Shown piece after piece: positions 17,097-24,939 of a DNA stretch of 64,000 bases. The DNA comes from Treponema sp. (GTDB lineage: Bacteria; Spirochaetota; Spirochaetia; Treponematales; Breznakiellaceae). The DNA lies in NCBI GenBank assembly GCA_009782555.1, contig WRIV01000010.1, positions 33,903 to 97,902 on the forward strand, in the 5' to 3' direction. Positions within the stretch are counted from its first letter, which is position 1. Each line of letters starts with the position of its first letter. The position numbers were made by a program, and so were the translations under genes. A model generated the notes under the pieces. It did not search any database. It worked only from the letters and a program-made list of their open reading frames with translations, and was not told the DNA's origin.

Positions 17097-18416
17097 ATGA
17101 GTGGATTCATGAAAAACATCCGTAATTTGTATACCCGCGAGTATCTGCCCTTTGCTTTTATGATGGCAGTTAATATGGTGTTTTTGGCACTGGCGTTTAT
17201 AATAGATCGGCCGGATGAGGTATTTAGCGGGTTTGTGCGGATTATCCAATCGCGGTCGATTCTGGTAACGGATTATATTGCCCTTGGCGGAATTGGCGCC
17301 GCTTTATTGAATGTCTCCATTGTCGGCCTTTCGACCGTGATAATGCTGATCCGGCTTGATGTTAAGCCGTCCGGAGCCAATATTATGGCGTTGTGGATGG
17401 AGATTGGATTTGCGTTTTTTGGAAAAAACGTGTTTAATATGATTCCGCTGACCTGCGGGGTATTGCTTTTTTCAAAATACAGCAAGGTGAGTTTTTCCAA
17501 ATATTACCTGTCTGCGCTGCTTGTGGCGACCCTTTGCCCCACCATCAGCGAAATAGCTTTTTTGGGGAGGTTCAGCCGCCCTGTTGAAATTCTTGCAGGA
17601 GTTTTGCTGGGGTTTGTAGTGGGTTTTATTTTTCCCGCCGTTTCTGCCGATTCGGTTAAAGTACACAGCGCTTTTAACCTGTATAATATGGGGTTTGCCG
17701 GAGGGCTTATTGCAACAATGCTTGCGACTCTGTTTAAGAGTCTAGGAATTGACATCGTCCCCGCCGCCTATTGGAGCCACGGTAACAATACCTTTTTTGC
17801 AGGGCTTTTATATTCTCTTTCCCTAGTAATGCTTGCAACGGGACTTTTGACAAGCTTAACCAAAGAGACACCTAGGATAACTGCAAAAAAGAATTTGGAA
17901 GGTTACCGCAATATCCACAAGCAGCCTGGACGGCTGATGCCGGATTATTATGAAATGTTTGAAAACAGTATTTATATCAATATGGCGGTGCTTTGTTCAT
18001 TTGCAACAACGGTGGTACTGGTTCTTGGCGCGGAATTAAACGGACCCGCCATAGCCGGGATCCTTACAATGACAGGCTTTGGCAGCCTTGGCAAGCATTT
18101 ACGGAATGTTGCTCCTGTGGTGATTGGAGCGGTGATGTCGGCATTTATAAATAAATGGGATCCCGCGGCGCCGGTTAATATTGTGGCCATATTGTTTTCA
18201 AGCGGACTGGCGCCCATTTCCGGCATGTTTGGTCCAATATGGGGCGTTATCGCCGGGTTTCTTCATGTCAATATTGCCACACATATCGGAGATTTAAACG
18301 GAGGCCTAAATCTGTATAATAACGGGTTTGCCGCTGCTTTTGTGGCAATGTTTTTGCTGCCGATAATTACTATTTTTAAAAAAGATACATATTTTAAAAA
18401 GGATAAATACAAATAA
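17097..18416 (+). CDS. DUF1576 polytopic membrane protein
   Basis: An integral membrane protein of about 439 residues with roughly ten hydrophobic helices and Gly-rich re-entrant-like stretches (NGGLNLYNNGFAAAFVAMF near the C-terminus, FNLYNMGFAGGLIATML mid-protein). These near-repeated NLYN-GFA motifs and the overall pattern match the DUF1576 family, whose transport substrate is not known to me. The internal repetition suggests two inverted halves, as in many transporters. Start is the ATG at 17097 (weak purine stretch before it) or 17109. It is monocistronic, with its own promoter and a 19-bp hairpin right after the stop. Base use looks somewhat more AT-rich than in neighbours. Confidence 0.8.
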   Translation: MSGFMKNIRNLYTREYLPFAFMMAVNMVFLALAFIIDRPDEVFSGFVRIIQSRSILVTDYIALGGIGAALLNVSIVGLSTVIMLIRLDVKPSGANIMALWMEIGFAFFGKNVFNMIPLTCGVLLFSKYSKVSFSKYYLSALLVATLCPTISEIAFLGRFSRPVEILAGVLLGFVVGFIFPAVSADSVKVHSAFNLYNMGFAGGLIATMLATLFKSLGIDIVPAAYWSHGNNTFFAGLLYSLSLVMLATGLLTSLTKETPRITAKKNLEGYRNIHKQPGRLMPDYYEMFENSIYINMAVLCSFATTVVLVLGAELNGPAIAGILTMTGFGSLGKHLRNVAPVVIGAVMSAFINKWDPAAPVNIVAILFSSGLAPISGMFGPIWGVIAGFLHVNIATHIGDLNGGLNLYNNGFAAAFVAMFLLPIITIFKKDTYFKKDKYK

Positions 18417-18459
18417 GCTGAATCTTTCCAAAAACTGAAGTTTTGGAAAGATTCAGCTT
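18415..18459. terminator. Perfect 19-bp hairpin, likely bidirectional terminator
   Basis: The left arm at 18415-18433 pairs perfectly with the right arm at 18441-18459, with a 7-nt loop. It begins within the DUF1576 stop codon and lies 21 nt from the mnmA stop on the other strand. A short T run follows on the plus strand (TTT at 18458-18460); the position and perfect stem favour a shared terminator. Confidence 0.82.
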
Positions 18460-18480
18460 TGAAAAAACAATTGCTAAGCC

Positions 18481-19527
18481 TTAGCTTATAGTTCCTCCGC
18501 CCACCACCACATCTCCATCGTAAAACACCGCCGCCTGGCCGGGGGTCAGGGCCCGCTGGGGTTTTTCAAATTCTACCCGGATGGTATCTGGTCCGGTTTG
18601 CTCCACCATGGCAAAACTTTCTTTCTGCAGATACCGGGTTTTTACTCCAAGCCGCAGGGGACAGAAAAGATTTTCGCAGGCGATAAGGTTTACTTCATGG
18701 GCGGAAAGGGTTTTTGTATAGAGGGATGATTCTTTCCCGGCGACCAGGGTATTGCCGGTGATGTTTTTTGCTGCCGCATAGACCGGGGTATTCCCGGCAA
18801 TGCCGAGGCCCCGCCGCTGGCCCAGGGTATACCTGATTAATCCCCGGTGGCGGCCCAGGACTCTGCCTTCCGTGTCGGTGATGTTCCCTTCGGGGCTGCG
18901 TCTTCCCGTATAGGCTTCGATAAAAGAGGCATAATCACCGTCTTCCACAAAGCAGATGTCCTGGCTTTCTTTTTTTCCGGAGATCCCAAGATTCCTGGCC
19001 GCAGCAAGATCCCGCACTTCTGCCTTTGTAAGGTTTCCCAGGGGAAAAACCGTATGGGACAGTTCTTCCTGTTTCATCGTGTAAAGCACATAACTTTGAT
19101 CTTTTTTTGGATCGATTCCTTTTTTTAAGAGAAATCGTCCGCCGGATTGTTCGGTTTGAGCATAGTGGCCGGTAACCAGGGTTTCCGCTTCCAGTTCCAG
19201 CATCCGGCGGCGGAGAAGTGAAAATTTGAGATGTCGGTTACATTCAATGCATGGGTTTGGGGTTTCTCCCCTTTCATAGGCTTCGACAAAAGGTTCAATG
19301 ACATGGCGGGTAAACGCTTCTGTATAATTGAGTACATAGTGGGGGATCCCCAGTTTCCATGCGGCGTTCCGGGCATCGTTGATGTCCGAAAGAGAACAGC
19401 ATCTGCTTCCGCCGCCGGCGATAAGCTTCATCGTAGCTCCGATACATTCATATCCTGCGTCCTGCATCAGGATTGCCGCCGCGGCGCTGTCCACTCCGCC
19501 TGACATGGCAATTAATGCCCGTTTCAT
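18481..19527 (-). CDS. mnmA: tRNA-specific 2-thiouridylase MnmA
   Basis: A 348-residue enzyme that thiolates uridine 34 of tRNA-Glu, Gln and Lys using ATP and a persulfide donor. Visible motifs: the PP-loop ALIAMSGGVDSAAAA at the N-terminus, NPCIECNRHLKF with a catalytic Cys, and ESQDICFVEDGDYASF with the second. The C-terminal beta-barrel region has LGQRRGLGIA. The start at 19527 puts the PP-loop in its usual place; longer frames would overlap the preceding gene. It lies 2 nt after the HD-domain gene on the same strand and is the last gene of the rubrerythrin-HD-mnmA unit. Confidence 0.94.
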   Translation of the reverse strand: MKRALIAMSGGVDSAAAAILMQDAGYECIGATMKLIAGGGSRCCSLSDINDARNAAWKLGIPHYVLNYTEAFTRHVIEPFVEAYERGETPNPCIECNRHLKFSLLRRRMLELEAETLVTGHYAQTEQSGGRFLLKKGIDPKKDQSYVLYTMKQEELSHTVFPLGNLTKAEVRDLAAARNLGISGKKESQDICFVEDGDYASFIEAYTGRRSPEGNITDTEGRVLGRHRGLIRYTLGQRRGLGIAGNTPVYAAAKNITGNTLVAGKESSLYTKTLSAHEVNLIACENLFCPLRLGVKTRYLQKESFAMVEQTGPDTIRVEFEKPQRALTPGQAAVFYDGDVVVGGGTIS

Positions 19528-19529
19528 TA

Positions 19530-20123
19530 TTATTGAGCCAGGGATCCTAAATAAACATTCACCGAATCTTCGCAGCTCCGCATGGCCAGGATCGTTTTTT
19601 CCAGAAGAGTGTCCAGTTCCCAGCCAAGAAGGGCCGCTCCTTTTTCGATAACCTCTCTGGAACAACCTGCGGCAAAGGCGGGGGATTTAAATTTCTTTTT
19701 TAGGGATTTTACTTCCATGTCCTGGACGCTTTTGGAAGGCCGGATAATCGCCGCCGCCCAAACTATGCCCGTTAGTTCATCGGCAGCAAAGAGGACTTTT
19801 TCCATTTTATGTTCCGGTTTTGTATCCACCCCGGTAATGCCCCAGCCGTGGCTGCAGATTGACCGGATCATCTCTTCCGACACGCATTCCGCCCGAAGCA
19901 GTTCCGGCGCTTTAAGGCAATGTTGATCAGGATATTCCTCGAAATCAATATCGTGGAGGAGACCCACCATGCCCCAATAGTCCGTTTCCCCGGCATGGCC
20001 CAGATCCCCGGCATACCATTTCATCACTCCTTCAACGGTTAGGGCATGCTGGAGATGAAAAGTATCCTTGTTGTGTTTACAGAGGAGTTCCCATGCCGCT
20101 TCCCGGCTGATGGCAGATGTCAT
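19530..20123 (-). CDS. HD-domain hydrolase-like protein
   Basis: A 197-residue HD-superfamily protein. The metal-binding histidines and Asp appear as HLQHALTVEGVM, then LLHDIDFEEYPDQH (the HD pair at about 55-56), CSHGWGI and a later FAADELTGIV. HD proteins of this size are metal-dependent phosphohydrolases acting on nucleotides or related compounds; the substrate is unknown. The start at 20123 was chosen because upstream in-frame codons overlap the rubrerythrin 3' end. It sits between rubrerythrin (14-nt gap) and mnmA (2-nt gap), suggesting co-transcription. Confidence 0.85.
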   Translation of the reverse strand: MTSAISREAAWELLCKHNKDTFHLQHALTVEGVMKWYAGDLGHAGETDYWGMVGLLHDIDFEEYPDQHCLKAPELLRAECVSEEMIRSICSHGWGITGVDTKPEHKMEKVLFAADELTGIVWAAAIIRPSKSVQDMEVKSLKKKFKSPAFAAGCSREVIEKGAALLGWELDTLLEKTILAMRSCEDSVNVYLGSLAQ

Positions 20124-20137
20124 TGTATCTCCCTTTG

Positions 20138-20677
20138 TTAGAAATTTTCCGCCCTGATCTGGAAGTAAGCCCTGGGATGACTGCAAACCGGACAGAGTTC
20201 CGGCGCTTTTTTACCGATCACGATATGACCGCAGTTGATGCACTGCCACATCTGGCCGTCGTCCCGGCTGAATACCAGATCTCCTTGTATATTGGCCAGG
20301 AGTTTTTTATACCGTTCTTCGTGTTCCTTTTCGATTTTGGCGATCCCTTCCATTTCGCCGGCAATCTCGGCAAAGCCTTCTTCCCGGGCGGTCTTGGCAA
20401 AACCGGCGTACATATCAGTCCATTCGTAGTTTTCCCCCGCTGCGGCGTCTTTTAGGTTTTCTGTGGTTTCAGGGACCTTGTCCCCATGGAGATGCTTAAA
20501 CCAAATTTTTGCATGTTCTTTTTCGTTCAAGGCGGTTTCCCGGAAAAGGGCGCCGATCTGCACATATCCTTCCTTTTCCGCCTTGGAAGCATAGTACAAA
20601 TATTTTGTGTGAGCCTGGGATTCGCCCGCAAAGGCGGTCTGCAAATTTTGCCAGGTTTTTGAATTTTTTAGTTCCAT
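20138..20677 (-). CDS. Rubrerythrin
   Basis: A 179-residue non-haem iron protein that reduces hydrogen peroxide in anaerobes. The N-terminal ferritin-like diiron domain shows paired ExxH ligands ([37 protein letters not shown]). The C-terminal rubredoxin-like domain has CINCG and CPVCSH, a CxxC-x12-CxxC site for one iron. The order (diiron then rubredoxin) and length are those of classical rubrerythrin. It points to an anaerobic or microaerophilic life with oxidative-stress defence. A strong promoter lies upstream at 20704-20732, and a GCGAGGA ribosome-binding site precedes the ATG. Confidence 0.95.
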   Translation of the reverse strand: MELKNSKTWQNLQTAFAGESQAHTKYLYYASKAEKEGYVQIGALFRETALNEKEHAKIWFKHLHGDKVPETTENLKDAAAGENYEWTDMYAGFAKTAREEGFAEIAGEMEGIAKIEKEHEERYKKLLANIQGDLVFSRDDGQMWQCINCGHIVIGKKAPELCPVCSHPRAYFQIRAENF

Positions 20678-20703
20678 GATAATCCTCGCTAAGTGTTTTT
20701 TTT

Positions 20704-20732
20704 AGTATAGTAATGAATGTACAGGGATTCAA
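20704..20732 (-). promoter_or_regulatory. Promoter of the rubrerythrin-HD-mnmA unit
   Basis: On the minus strand: TTGAAT (20727-20732), 17-nt spacer, TATACT (20704-20709). The -10 box ends 26 nt before the rubrerythrin ATG, leaving room for a leader with a ribosome-binding site. Confidence 0.72.
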
Positions 20733-20804
20733 GGGGAATTCATACATCAAGATCGCAATTATTACGCATAGGCTTTATCTTTGGAAGTACAGAGGATAAG
20801 ACCG

Positions 20805-20921
20805 GTGCTGGGCAAGAATAAGATCGATAGGTTTATTTTCCTGACAGGGTTGGAATTAGGAATAATTTTTATAATTATTTTACCCGGAATTTTAACGGCA
20901 TTGAATCGCGGCAATTATTAA
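20805..20921 (+). CDS. Possible 38-residue membrane peptide
   Basis: A short frame starting at GTG (20805), or possibly the in-frame TTG at 20781. It encodes a basic N-terminus (GKNKIDRF) then a strongly hydrophobic stretch of about 20 residues (LELGIIFIIILPGILTAL), ending NRGNY. This has the form of a single transmembrane helix. There is no convincing ribosome-binding site. It may equally be the remnant of a larger membrane protein. Low confidence. Confidence 0.2.
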   Translation: MLGKNKIDRFIFLTGLELGIIFIIILPGILTALNRGNY

Positions 20922-21065
20922 CAAGAGACATAAAGAAGAAACTAATTTTAATTTAACTATTGGCAACACTAATACGATACTAAAGCCGTTCAGAGCGGCA
21001 GCCTTGAGTCTTTCGGAAACCGGGGTATCTCTATATTTCTGTAGAATTTGCTCGGCGGGGGTCAT
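20892..21065 (-). CDS. Possible 57-residue small protein, coupled to upstream micro-ORF
   Basis: Begins ATGACC at 21065, where ATGA overlaps the stop of another small frame. The first 33 residues look like real protein (MTPAEQILQKYRD, then PVSERLKAAALNGF) and are followed by hydrophobic stretches and a short end. It resembles the N-terminus of a larger protein, with a helix before a membrane segment, so it may be the broken start of a gene. No family assigned. Confidence 0.3.
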   Translation of the reverse strand: MTPAEQILQKYRDTPVSERLKAAALNGFSIVLVLPIVKLKLVSSLCLLLIIAAIQCR

Positions 21066-21187
21066 TTTTGCGGTTTCATTCCAAAGCCGGCATTTGATAC
21101 AAGCAAGGCAGTTTCGCGTACCTTCGGTGATACTTTATAGCGGCCCTTAACAACACCGCATTTAAAAAGCCCGGATAGGGCGGACAC
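21062..21187 (-). CDS. Possible 41-residue small protein downstream of the DUF1566 lipoprotein
   Basis: A short frame with a GTG start candidate at 21187, inside the 3' end of the DUF1566 lipoprotein gene in another frame. It ends KCGVVKGRYKVSPKVRETA and NAGFGMKPQK before a TGA that overlaps the next small ATG. It is basic, with residue use that looks protein-like. It could be a real micro-ORF in an operon with the lipoprotein, or the remains of a longer gene. Confidence 0.28.
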   Translation of the reverse strand: MSALSGLFKCGVVKGRYKVSPKVRETALLVSNAGFGMKPQK

Positions 21188-21809
21188 AATAAAAACTATC
21201 TTTATTCTGAATTAGAGGAGGTACAGGAGGAAGACCGGTTGAAAAATCAAGACAATGTGCAGTAATCGAACTCTGCCAAGAGGACCAATATGTTGTTAAA
21301 TCCATGTCAACAACACTTCTTTGTTCGTATAGTTCCTTAAGCTCGTCTGGGCTTGGAAGGAACCAGTCGTTTTTCCCGCCGCCGGTGTACTTTATGCAGG
21401 CAAAAGCTGCGGGTGCTTTATCTTCATTATTTAAAGAAACATTTTTTATCTCTTGGGTATTTTTCTTGCCTGTACCTATGGATAAACCATTCGCCCCTGG
21501 AAAATCAGTATAAGGTGAACTACTATCGTGTTCCGCCCACTCTTTTTTCGGGTCGACAGTTGAAGATGAAGGATCCCACAATGGCGGGGCGGCTTCAAGG
21601 TAGTGGCATATCTGACCGTTATCCGTCATGGTAAAACCTTTCGGATCGTAGTAGAAAATTATCCTCCCGCCGGGACCCCTGTCGCCGATTTTGTATTCAA
21701 AATTCTTGGCAAAAAGGGGATCAAGGATTTTTTCCATCCAGGGGTTTTTGCATGAGACAACAAGACTGCACAACAGCAGCGCAGAAGCCCGGTACAATTT
21801 ATTTTTCAT
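21162..21809 (-). CDS. DUF1566-type (Lcl-like) lipoprotein
   Basis: A 215-residue lipoprotein: basic start, hydrophobic ALLLCSLV, then lipobox LVVSC with Cys20 as the lipidated residue. The mature part has the motif YKIGDRGPGGRIIFYYDPKG, which is common at the start of many treponemal surface or periplasmic lipoproteins, followed by the DUF1566-like YLEAAP and DWFLPSPDELKELYEQ and ending with SFYCVRPIRAF. This fold is found in C-type-lectin-like secreted proteins; the ligand is unknown. It is read away from the tRNA-Cys gene. Two tiny frames follow it on the same strand. Confidence 0.8.
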   Translation of the reverse strand: MKNKLYRASALLLCSLVVSCKNPWMEKILDPLFAKNFEYKIGDRGPGGRIIFYYDPKGFTMTDNGQICHYLEAAPPLWDPSSSTVDPKKEWAEHDSSSPYTDFPGANGLSIGTGKKNTQEIKNVSLNNEDKAPAAFACIKYTGGGKNDWFLPSPDELKELYEQRSVVDMDLTTYWSSWQSSITAHCLDFSTGLPPVPPLIQNKDSFYCVRPIRAF

Positions 21810-21853
21810 GGGCCTTATTGTACCACAAAATGCCGGAAAAGCAATGCGGATAC

Positions 21854-21883
21854 TGGACAGGGAGGATCTTTTTTTGGTATACT
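21854..21883 (+). promoter_or_regulatory. Promoter of tRNA-Cys
   Basis: TGGACA (21854-21859), 18-nt spacer, TATACT (21878-21883), 10 nt before the tRNA 5' end. Confidence 0.75.
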
Positions 21884-21893
21884 GAATTTATCC

Positions 21894-21965
21894 GGCGCCG
21901 TACCCAAGCGGTAAGGGAGAGGTCTGCAAAACCTTTATGCGTGCGTTCGATTCGCACCGGCGCCT
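21894..21965 (+). tRNA. tRNA-Cys (anticodon GCA)
   Basis: A cloverleaf folds by eye: acceptor GGCGCCG (21894-21900) with CGGCGCC (21958-21964), anticodon loop CTGCAAA with anticodon GCA, T-loop TTCGATT. The discriminator base is T, as expected for tRNA-Cys (U73). CCA is not encoded: the DNA reads CAA after the discriminator, so the end must be added by tRNA nucleotidyltransferase. It has its own promoter. The next lipoprotein gene starts 22 nt further on and may be transcribed from the same promoter. Confidence 0.95.
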
Positions 21966-21986
21966 CAATTTAACCGGAGGTACACC

Positions 21987-22967
21987 ATGAATCAAAAACA
22001 CCTTCTCTGGCTTTTGGCCGGAATTTCCCTTGTTTTTGGCTGTTCCAAAACTGCCCGGCAGGATGAAACTCCCGGCGCCGAAGAAGCGGTGCTGGAATTA
22101 ACGGAAAATCCCCAGGGCGTATTTGTGATCGACGGCTCGTTAAGCGAGTTTAAAGACGGAAAAATGCAATGGAAGGCCAATATGTATGCCGGCGATACCG
22201 TAGGCTGGACGGGAGAAAAAATGGAAGCGGTCCGGGCCTACGATGGAGCGACCCGGACTTTTTACCGGGTCGAAGCCAATGGAGAATACTGGGTCCATGA
22301 CTATTATATAGCCGGTCCCGCGGTGCCCGCGGTAATTTGCAGCGCCGAAACGGTGCTGTATACCAGGCCCGATCCCGGTTCGGTGGCCCGGACGGGAACG
22401 GTTACCCTTCCCAAGTATACGATAGTGGCAATGCTGCCGGATGATAATTATACCGATGATTTTATACCGGTTGCCGCCTTTGTAAATCTTGGACAGCCCG
22501 GTGAACGGTGGGTAAAAATCAAAAATATTTCCTGGGATCCCAATGATGTGAACGCTGTAAAAATTACCCGGGCGGCGGCGGTGGTCAAAAACCCGGTTTC
22601 CCATAAAGAGCTTTTGGAAAATGCCATAAAAATGATCGCCGAGAGCAGCAGTTTTAACAATATGCAGAACGATCCTGCCCTTTTTGAACTGGAGGTAACA
22701 AACAATCTGGAATTGTTAACCGAATGGAAAGACTACACGGTTATCTCCGACTGGGTGAATGTCCGGGAATTGCCGACCATAAACAGTAATGCGGCGGGAA
22801 GATTGAACCGCGGTGATATTGTCATGATAACTGCGGCGAGCAAAGAAGTAATTACCCTGGAATCCGCAGGGGAAGGGACGGAAAAGGTTTCCGGCATTTG
22901 GCTTAGAACCGATCAGGGGACTTGGGTTTTTAGCGCCTATGTAATTCCGTATCCGGCCGCTCAATAG
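21987..22967 (+). CDS. Lipoprotein with SH3-like domains
   Basis: A 326-residue lipoprotein with lipobox LVFGC (Cys19). The mature part is acidic and contains two probable bacterial SH3-type beta-barrels: about residues 110-180 (VICSAETVLYTRPDPGS through RWVKIKNISW) and about 240-320 (WKDYTVISDWVNVRELPTIN through GIWLRTDQGTWVFSAYV). SH3b domains bind cell-wall peptides or proteins. The ribosome-binding site GGAGG is well placed. It lies just after tRNA-Cys and just before rnz, both on the same strand. Function unknown. Confidence 0.8.
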   Translation: MNQKHLLWLLAGISLVFGCSKTARQDETPGAEEAVLELTENPQGVFVIDGSLSEFKDGKMQWKANMYAGDTVGWTGEKMEAVRAYDGATRTFYRVEANGEYWVHDYYIAGPAVPAVICSAETVLYTRPDPGSVARTGTVTLPKYTIVAMLPDDNYTDDFIPVAAFVNLGQPGERWVKIKNISWDPNDVNAVKITRAAAVVKNPVSHKELLENAIKMIAESSSFNNMQNDPALFELEVTNNLELLTEWKDYTVISDWVNVRELPTINSNAAGRLNRGDIVMITAASKEVITLESAGEGTEKVSGIWLRTDQGTWVFSAYVIPYPAAQ

Positions 22968-22977
22968 GCTTCTCACT

Positions 22978-22986
22978 TGCTATAGT
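22978..22986 (+). promoter_or_regulatory. Extended -10 element directly before rnz
   Basis: TGC followed by TATAGT (22981-22986), ending 7 nt before the rnz ATG. No good -35 box is found 16-18 nt upstream, as is common for extended -10 promoters, and no ribosome-binding site is seen before rnz. Confidence 0.42.
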
Positions 22987-22993
22987 CAGTTAG

Positions 22994-23923
22994 ATGAATC
23001 TTGAAGCTTTTATCCTCGGCTGCGGCGGGATGATGCCCCTGCCGCACCGGCATTTAACTTCGGTGCTGTTACGGCGGGAAGGGGAACTTTTTTTATTTGA
23101 CGGGGGAGAGGGAACCCAGGTAAGCCTGCGGCGGCTCAATCTCCGGTGGAAAAAAATATCCGCTATTTTTGTCAGCCACACCCATGCGGATCATGTAACG
23201 GGTATTCCCGGCCTCCTTATGCTTTCTTCCCAGGTAGACCGGGATGATCCCCTTTTTATTTACGGCCCCCCCCGGATTGCTGAGTATATCGAAACAAGCC
23301 GCCGGGTGCTGGATATGTATATCAACTACGAAATCGTGGTCAAGGAATTTACCGAAGGGGGCATAATCCACCAGGGCGAAGGCTTCCGTATCCGGTCCTT
23401 TCCCCTGCGGCATACCAAACCCTGTTTTGGCTATACCCTGGAAGAGGAGGGGAGGCCCGGGATTTTCCACCCCGAACAGGCGGAAAAGCTGGGCATACCC
23501 CGGGGGCCCCTTTGGGCAAAACTCCAGGCTGGGGAAAACGTAACCCTTGCCGATGGAAACGTGATCCACCCCCGGGATGTGCTGGGACCTCCCCGGTCCG
23601 GAAGAAAGTTCAGCTTTGTTACCGATTCCCTGGCTTTTCCCGAAATTGCTCCGGAAGTTGCGGGTTCGGATCTTTTTGTCTGCGAAGGGATGTTTGAGCA
23701 GGATTTGGAAGAAAGCGCCCGGGAAAAAAAACACATGACCGCCGCGGAGGCCGCCCGGATTGCCGCCGCCGCCGGAGGCATACGGAAAATGGCCCTGATC
23801 CACTACAGCCCCCGCTACAACGAACAGAACCTTAAGGGCCTTTTGGCGGAGGCCAGAGAAATTTTTCCCGGCACGGTCCTAAGCCGGGACAGGATGGTTT
23901 TTCCCATTGATTTTATCGATTAA
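22994..23923 (+). CDS. rnz: Ribonuclease Z
   Basis: A 309-residue beta-lactamase-fold tRNA 3'-processing endonuclease. The zinc motif is SHTHADHVTGIPG (His62, His64, Asp66, His67), with a later RSFPLRHTKPCFGY and the LIHYSPRY motif near the C-terminus. Rnz cuts precursor tRNAs that lack an encoded CCA; both tRNAs in this window lack CCA, which fits. There is no ribosome-binding site before the ATG at 22994; the extended -10 lies 7 nt upstream, suggesting a leaderless message or weak translation from the upstream transcript. Confidence 0.93.
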   Translation: MNLEAFILGCGGMMPLPHRHLTSVLLRREGELFLFDGGEGTQVSLRRLNLRWKKISAIFVSHTHADHVTGIPGLLMLSSQVDRDDPLFIYGPPRIAEYIETSRRVLDMYINYEIVVKEFTEGGIIHQGEGFRIRSFPLRHTKPCFGYTLEEEGRPGIFHPEQAEKLGIPRGPLWAKLQAGENVTLADGNVIHPRDVLGPPRSGRKFSFVTDSLAFPEIAPEVAGSDLFVCEGMFEQDLEESAREKKHMTAAEAARIAAAAGGIRKMALIHYSPRYNEQNLKGLLAEAREIFPGTVLSRDRMVFPIDFID

Positions 23924-23955
23924 CTCATTTCATAGTAATAAGACAAGGTGAACCA

Positions 23956-24939
23956 ATGATAGAAGTAGAAAACATTACCAAGCATTATGGCGGGGTGGAA
24001 GCGGTTAAGGAGCTTTCCTTTTCCGTAGGAAAGGAACAGGTCATGGGTTTTCTGGGTCCCAACGGAGCGGGGAAAACCACGATTATGAAGATCCTTACGG
24101 GGTATCATTTTCCTTCCGGCGGATCGGCTAGGGTGGCTGGTTTTTCGGTAACTGATGATCCGGTGGAGGTAAAGAAGCGCACCGGTTATCTTCCCGAAAG
24201 TGTTCCCCTCTATGCCGACATGACCGTGGAAGAGTACCTTTCCTTTATGGCCGCCGCCCGGCTTGTTCCGGCGGAACAGCAGAAAGCGGCCCGGGAAAAG
24301 AGCATCGCCGGCTGCGGCCTTAAGGGGGTGCGGACCAAGCTGGTGGAAACCCTTTCCAAAGGATACAAACAGAGGGTGGGGCTGGCCCAGGCAATCATCC
24401 ACGATCCGCCCATCCTGATCCTTGACGAGCCAACTTCGGGACTGGACCCCAATCAGATCATCGAAATCCGATCCCTTATCAAGGAACTGGGAAAAAGCAA
24501 GACCGTGATCCTTTCCACCCATATCCTGCAGGAAGTGGAGGCGGTCTGCTCCCGGGTGCTGATCCTCAACGAAGGGCGGATAGCCGCTCAGGGTACACCG
24601 GAAGAAATAGCCGGTACCCTTAAAGGGGGCGATACCTGGGAACTTCTGCTCAAGGGCTCTGACATTGCAGAAAAATGCGGACGCCTTTCGGCCGGTGCGG
24701 CGCCGGAAATAGAAGAAGAGGACGGGCTTTGCAAGGTCCGGTTTTTCCTTTCTTCCGGCGCTTTTGGCAATGTCGACGGTGAACGCATATTTGACTGGGC
24801 CGTGGCGGAGGGGCTTAAAATACTAAGCATGAACCGGCGTAAACTCAGCCTGGAAGATATATTCGTCAAGCTAACCGGCGATGAAACTACCGGGCGGAAC
24901 GATACTGATAAGACGGAGGTTTATCATGGAAATCCGTAA
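23956..24939 (+). CDS. GldA-type ABC transporter ATPase
   Basis: A 327-residue ABC ATPase. Walker A GPNGAGKTT (about 35-43), signature LSKGYKQRVGLAQA, Walker B ILILDEPTSGLDP and the switch His in STHILQEVE are all present; a C-terminal extension of about 90 residues follows the nucleotide-binding core. It is the first gene of a four-gene GldAFG-type unit with a permease, a large membrane protein and a DUF4340 protein. In Bacteroidetes GldAFG supports gliding; in spirochaetes the substrate is unknown. It overlaps the permease gene by 14 nt. The ribosome-binding site is weak (AAGGTG). Confidence 0.9.
   Translation: MIEVENITKHYGGVEAVKELSFSVGKEQVMGFLGPNGAGKTTIMKILTGYHFPSGGSARVAGFSVTDDPVEVKKRTGYLPESVPLYADMTVEEYLSFMAAARLVPAEQQKAAREKSIAGCGLKGVRTKLVETLSKGYKQRVGLAQAIIHDPPILILDEPTSGLDPNQIIEIRSLIKELGKSKTVILSTHILQEVEAVCSRVLILNEGRIAAQGTPEEIAGTLKGGDTWELLLKGSDIAEKCGRLSAGAAPEIEEEDGLCKVRFFLSSGAFGNVDGERIFDWAVAEGLKILSMNRRKLSLEDIFVKLTGDETTGRNDTDKTEVYHGNP

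Larger units (their letters stand above)
20733..21161. other. AT-rich intergenic region with micro-ORFs but no recognised gene
   Basis: About 430 bases between the rubrerythrin promoter and the DUF1566 lipoprotein. It is visibly richer in A and T than the surroundings. I see no tRNA, no terminator-like perfect hairpin and no known RNA. It contains three short open frames, described separately: one rightward with a hydrophobic segment, and two leftward ones coupled by an ATGA overlap. It could be a decayed gene, a small-protein locus or a recombination scar. Confidence 0.6.

Noticed and set aside
17001..17249. N-terminal extension of ComF
   Set aside because: It is antisense to the DUF1576 gene and its promoter and has no ComF-like residues; the ATG at 17000 gives the normal length.
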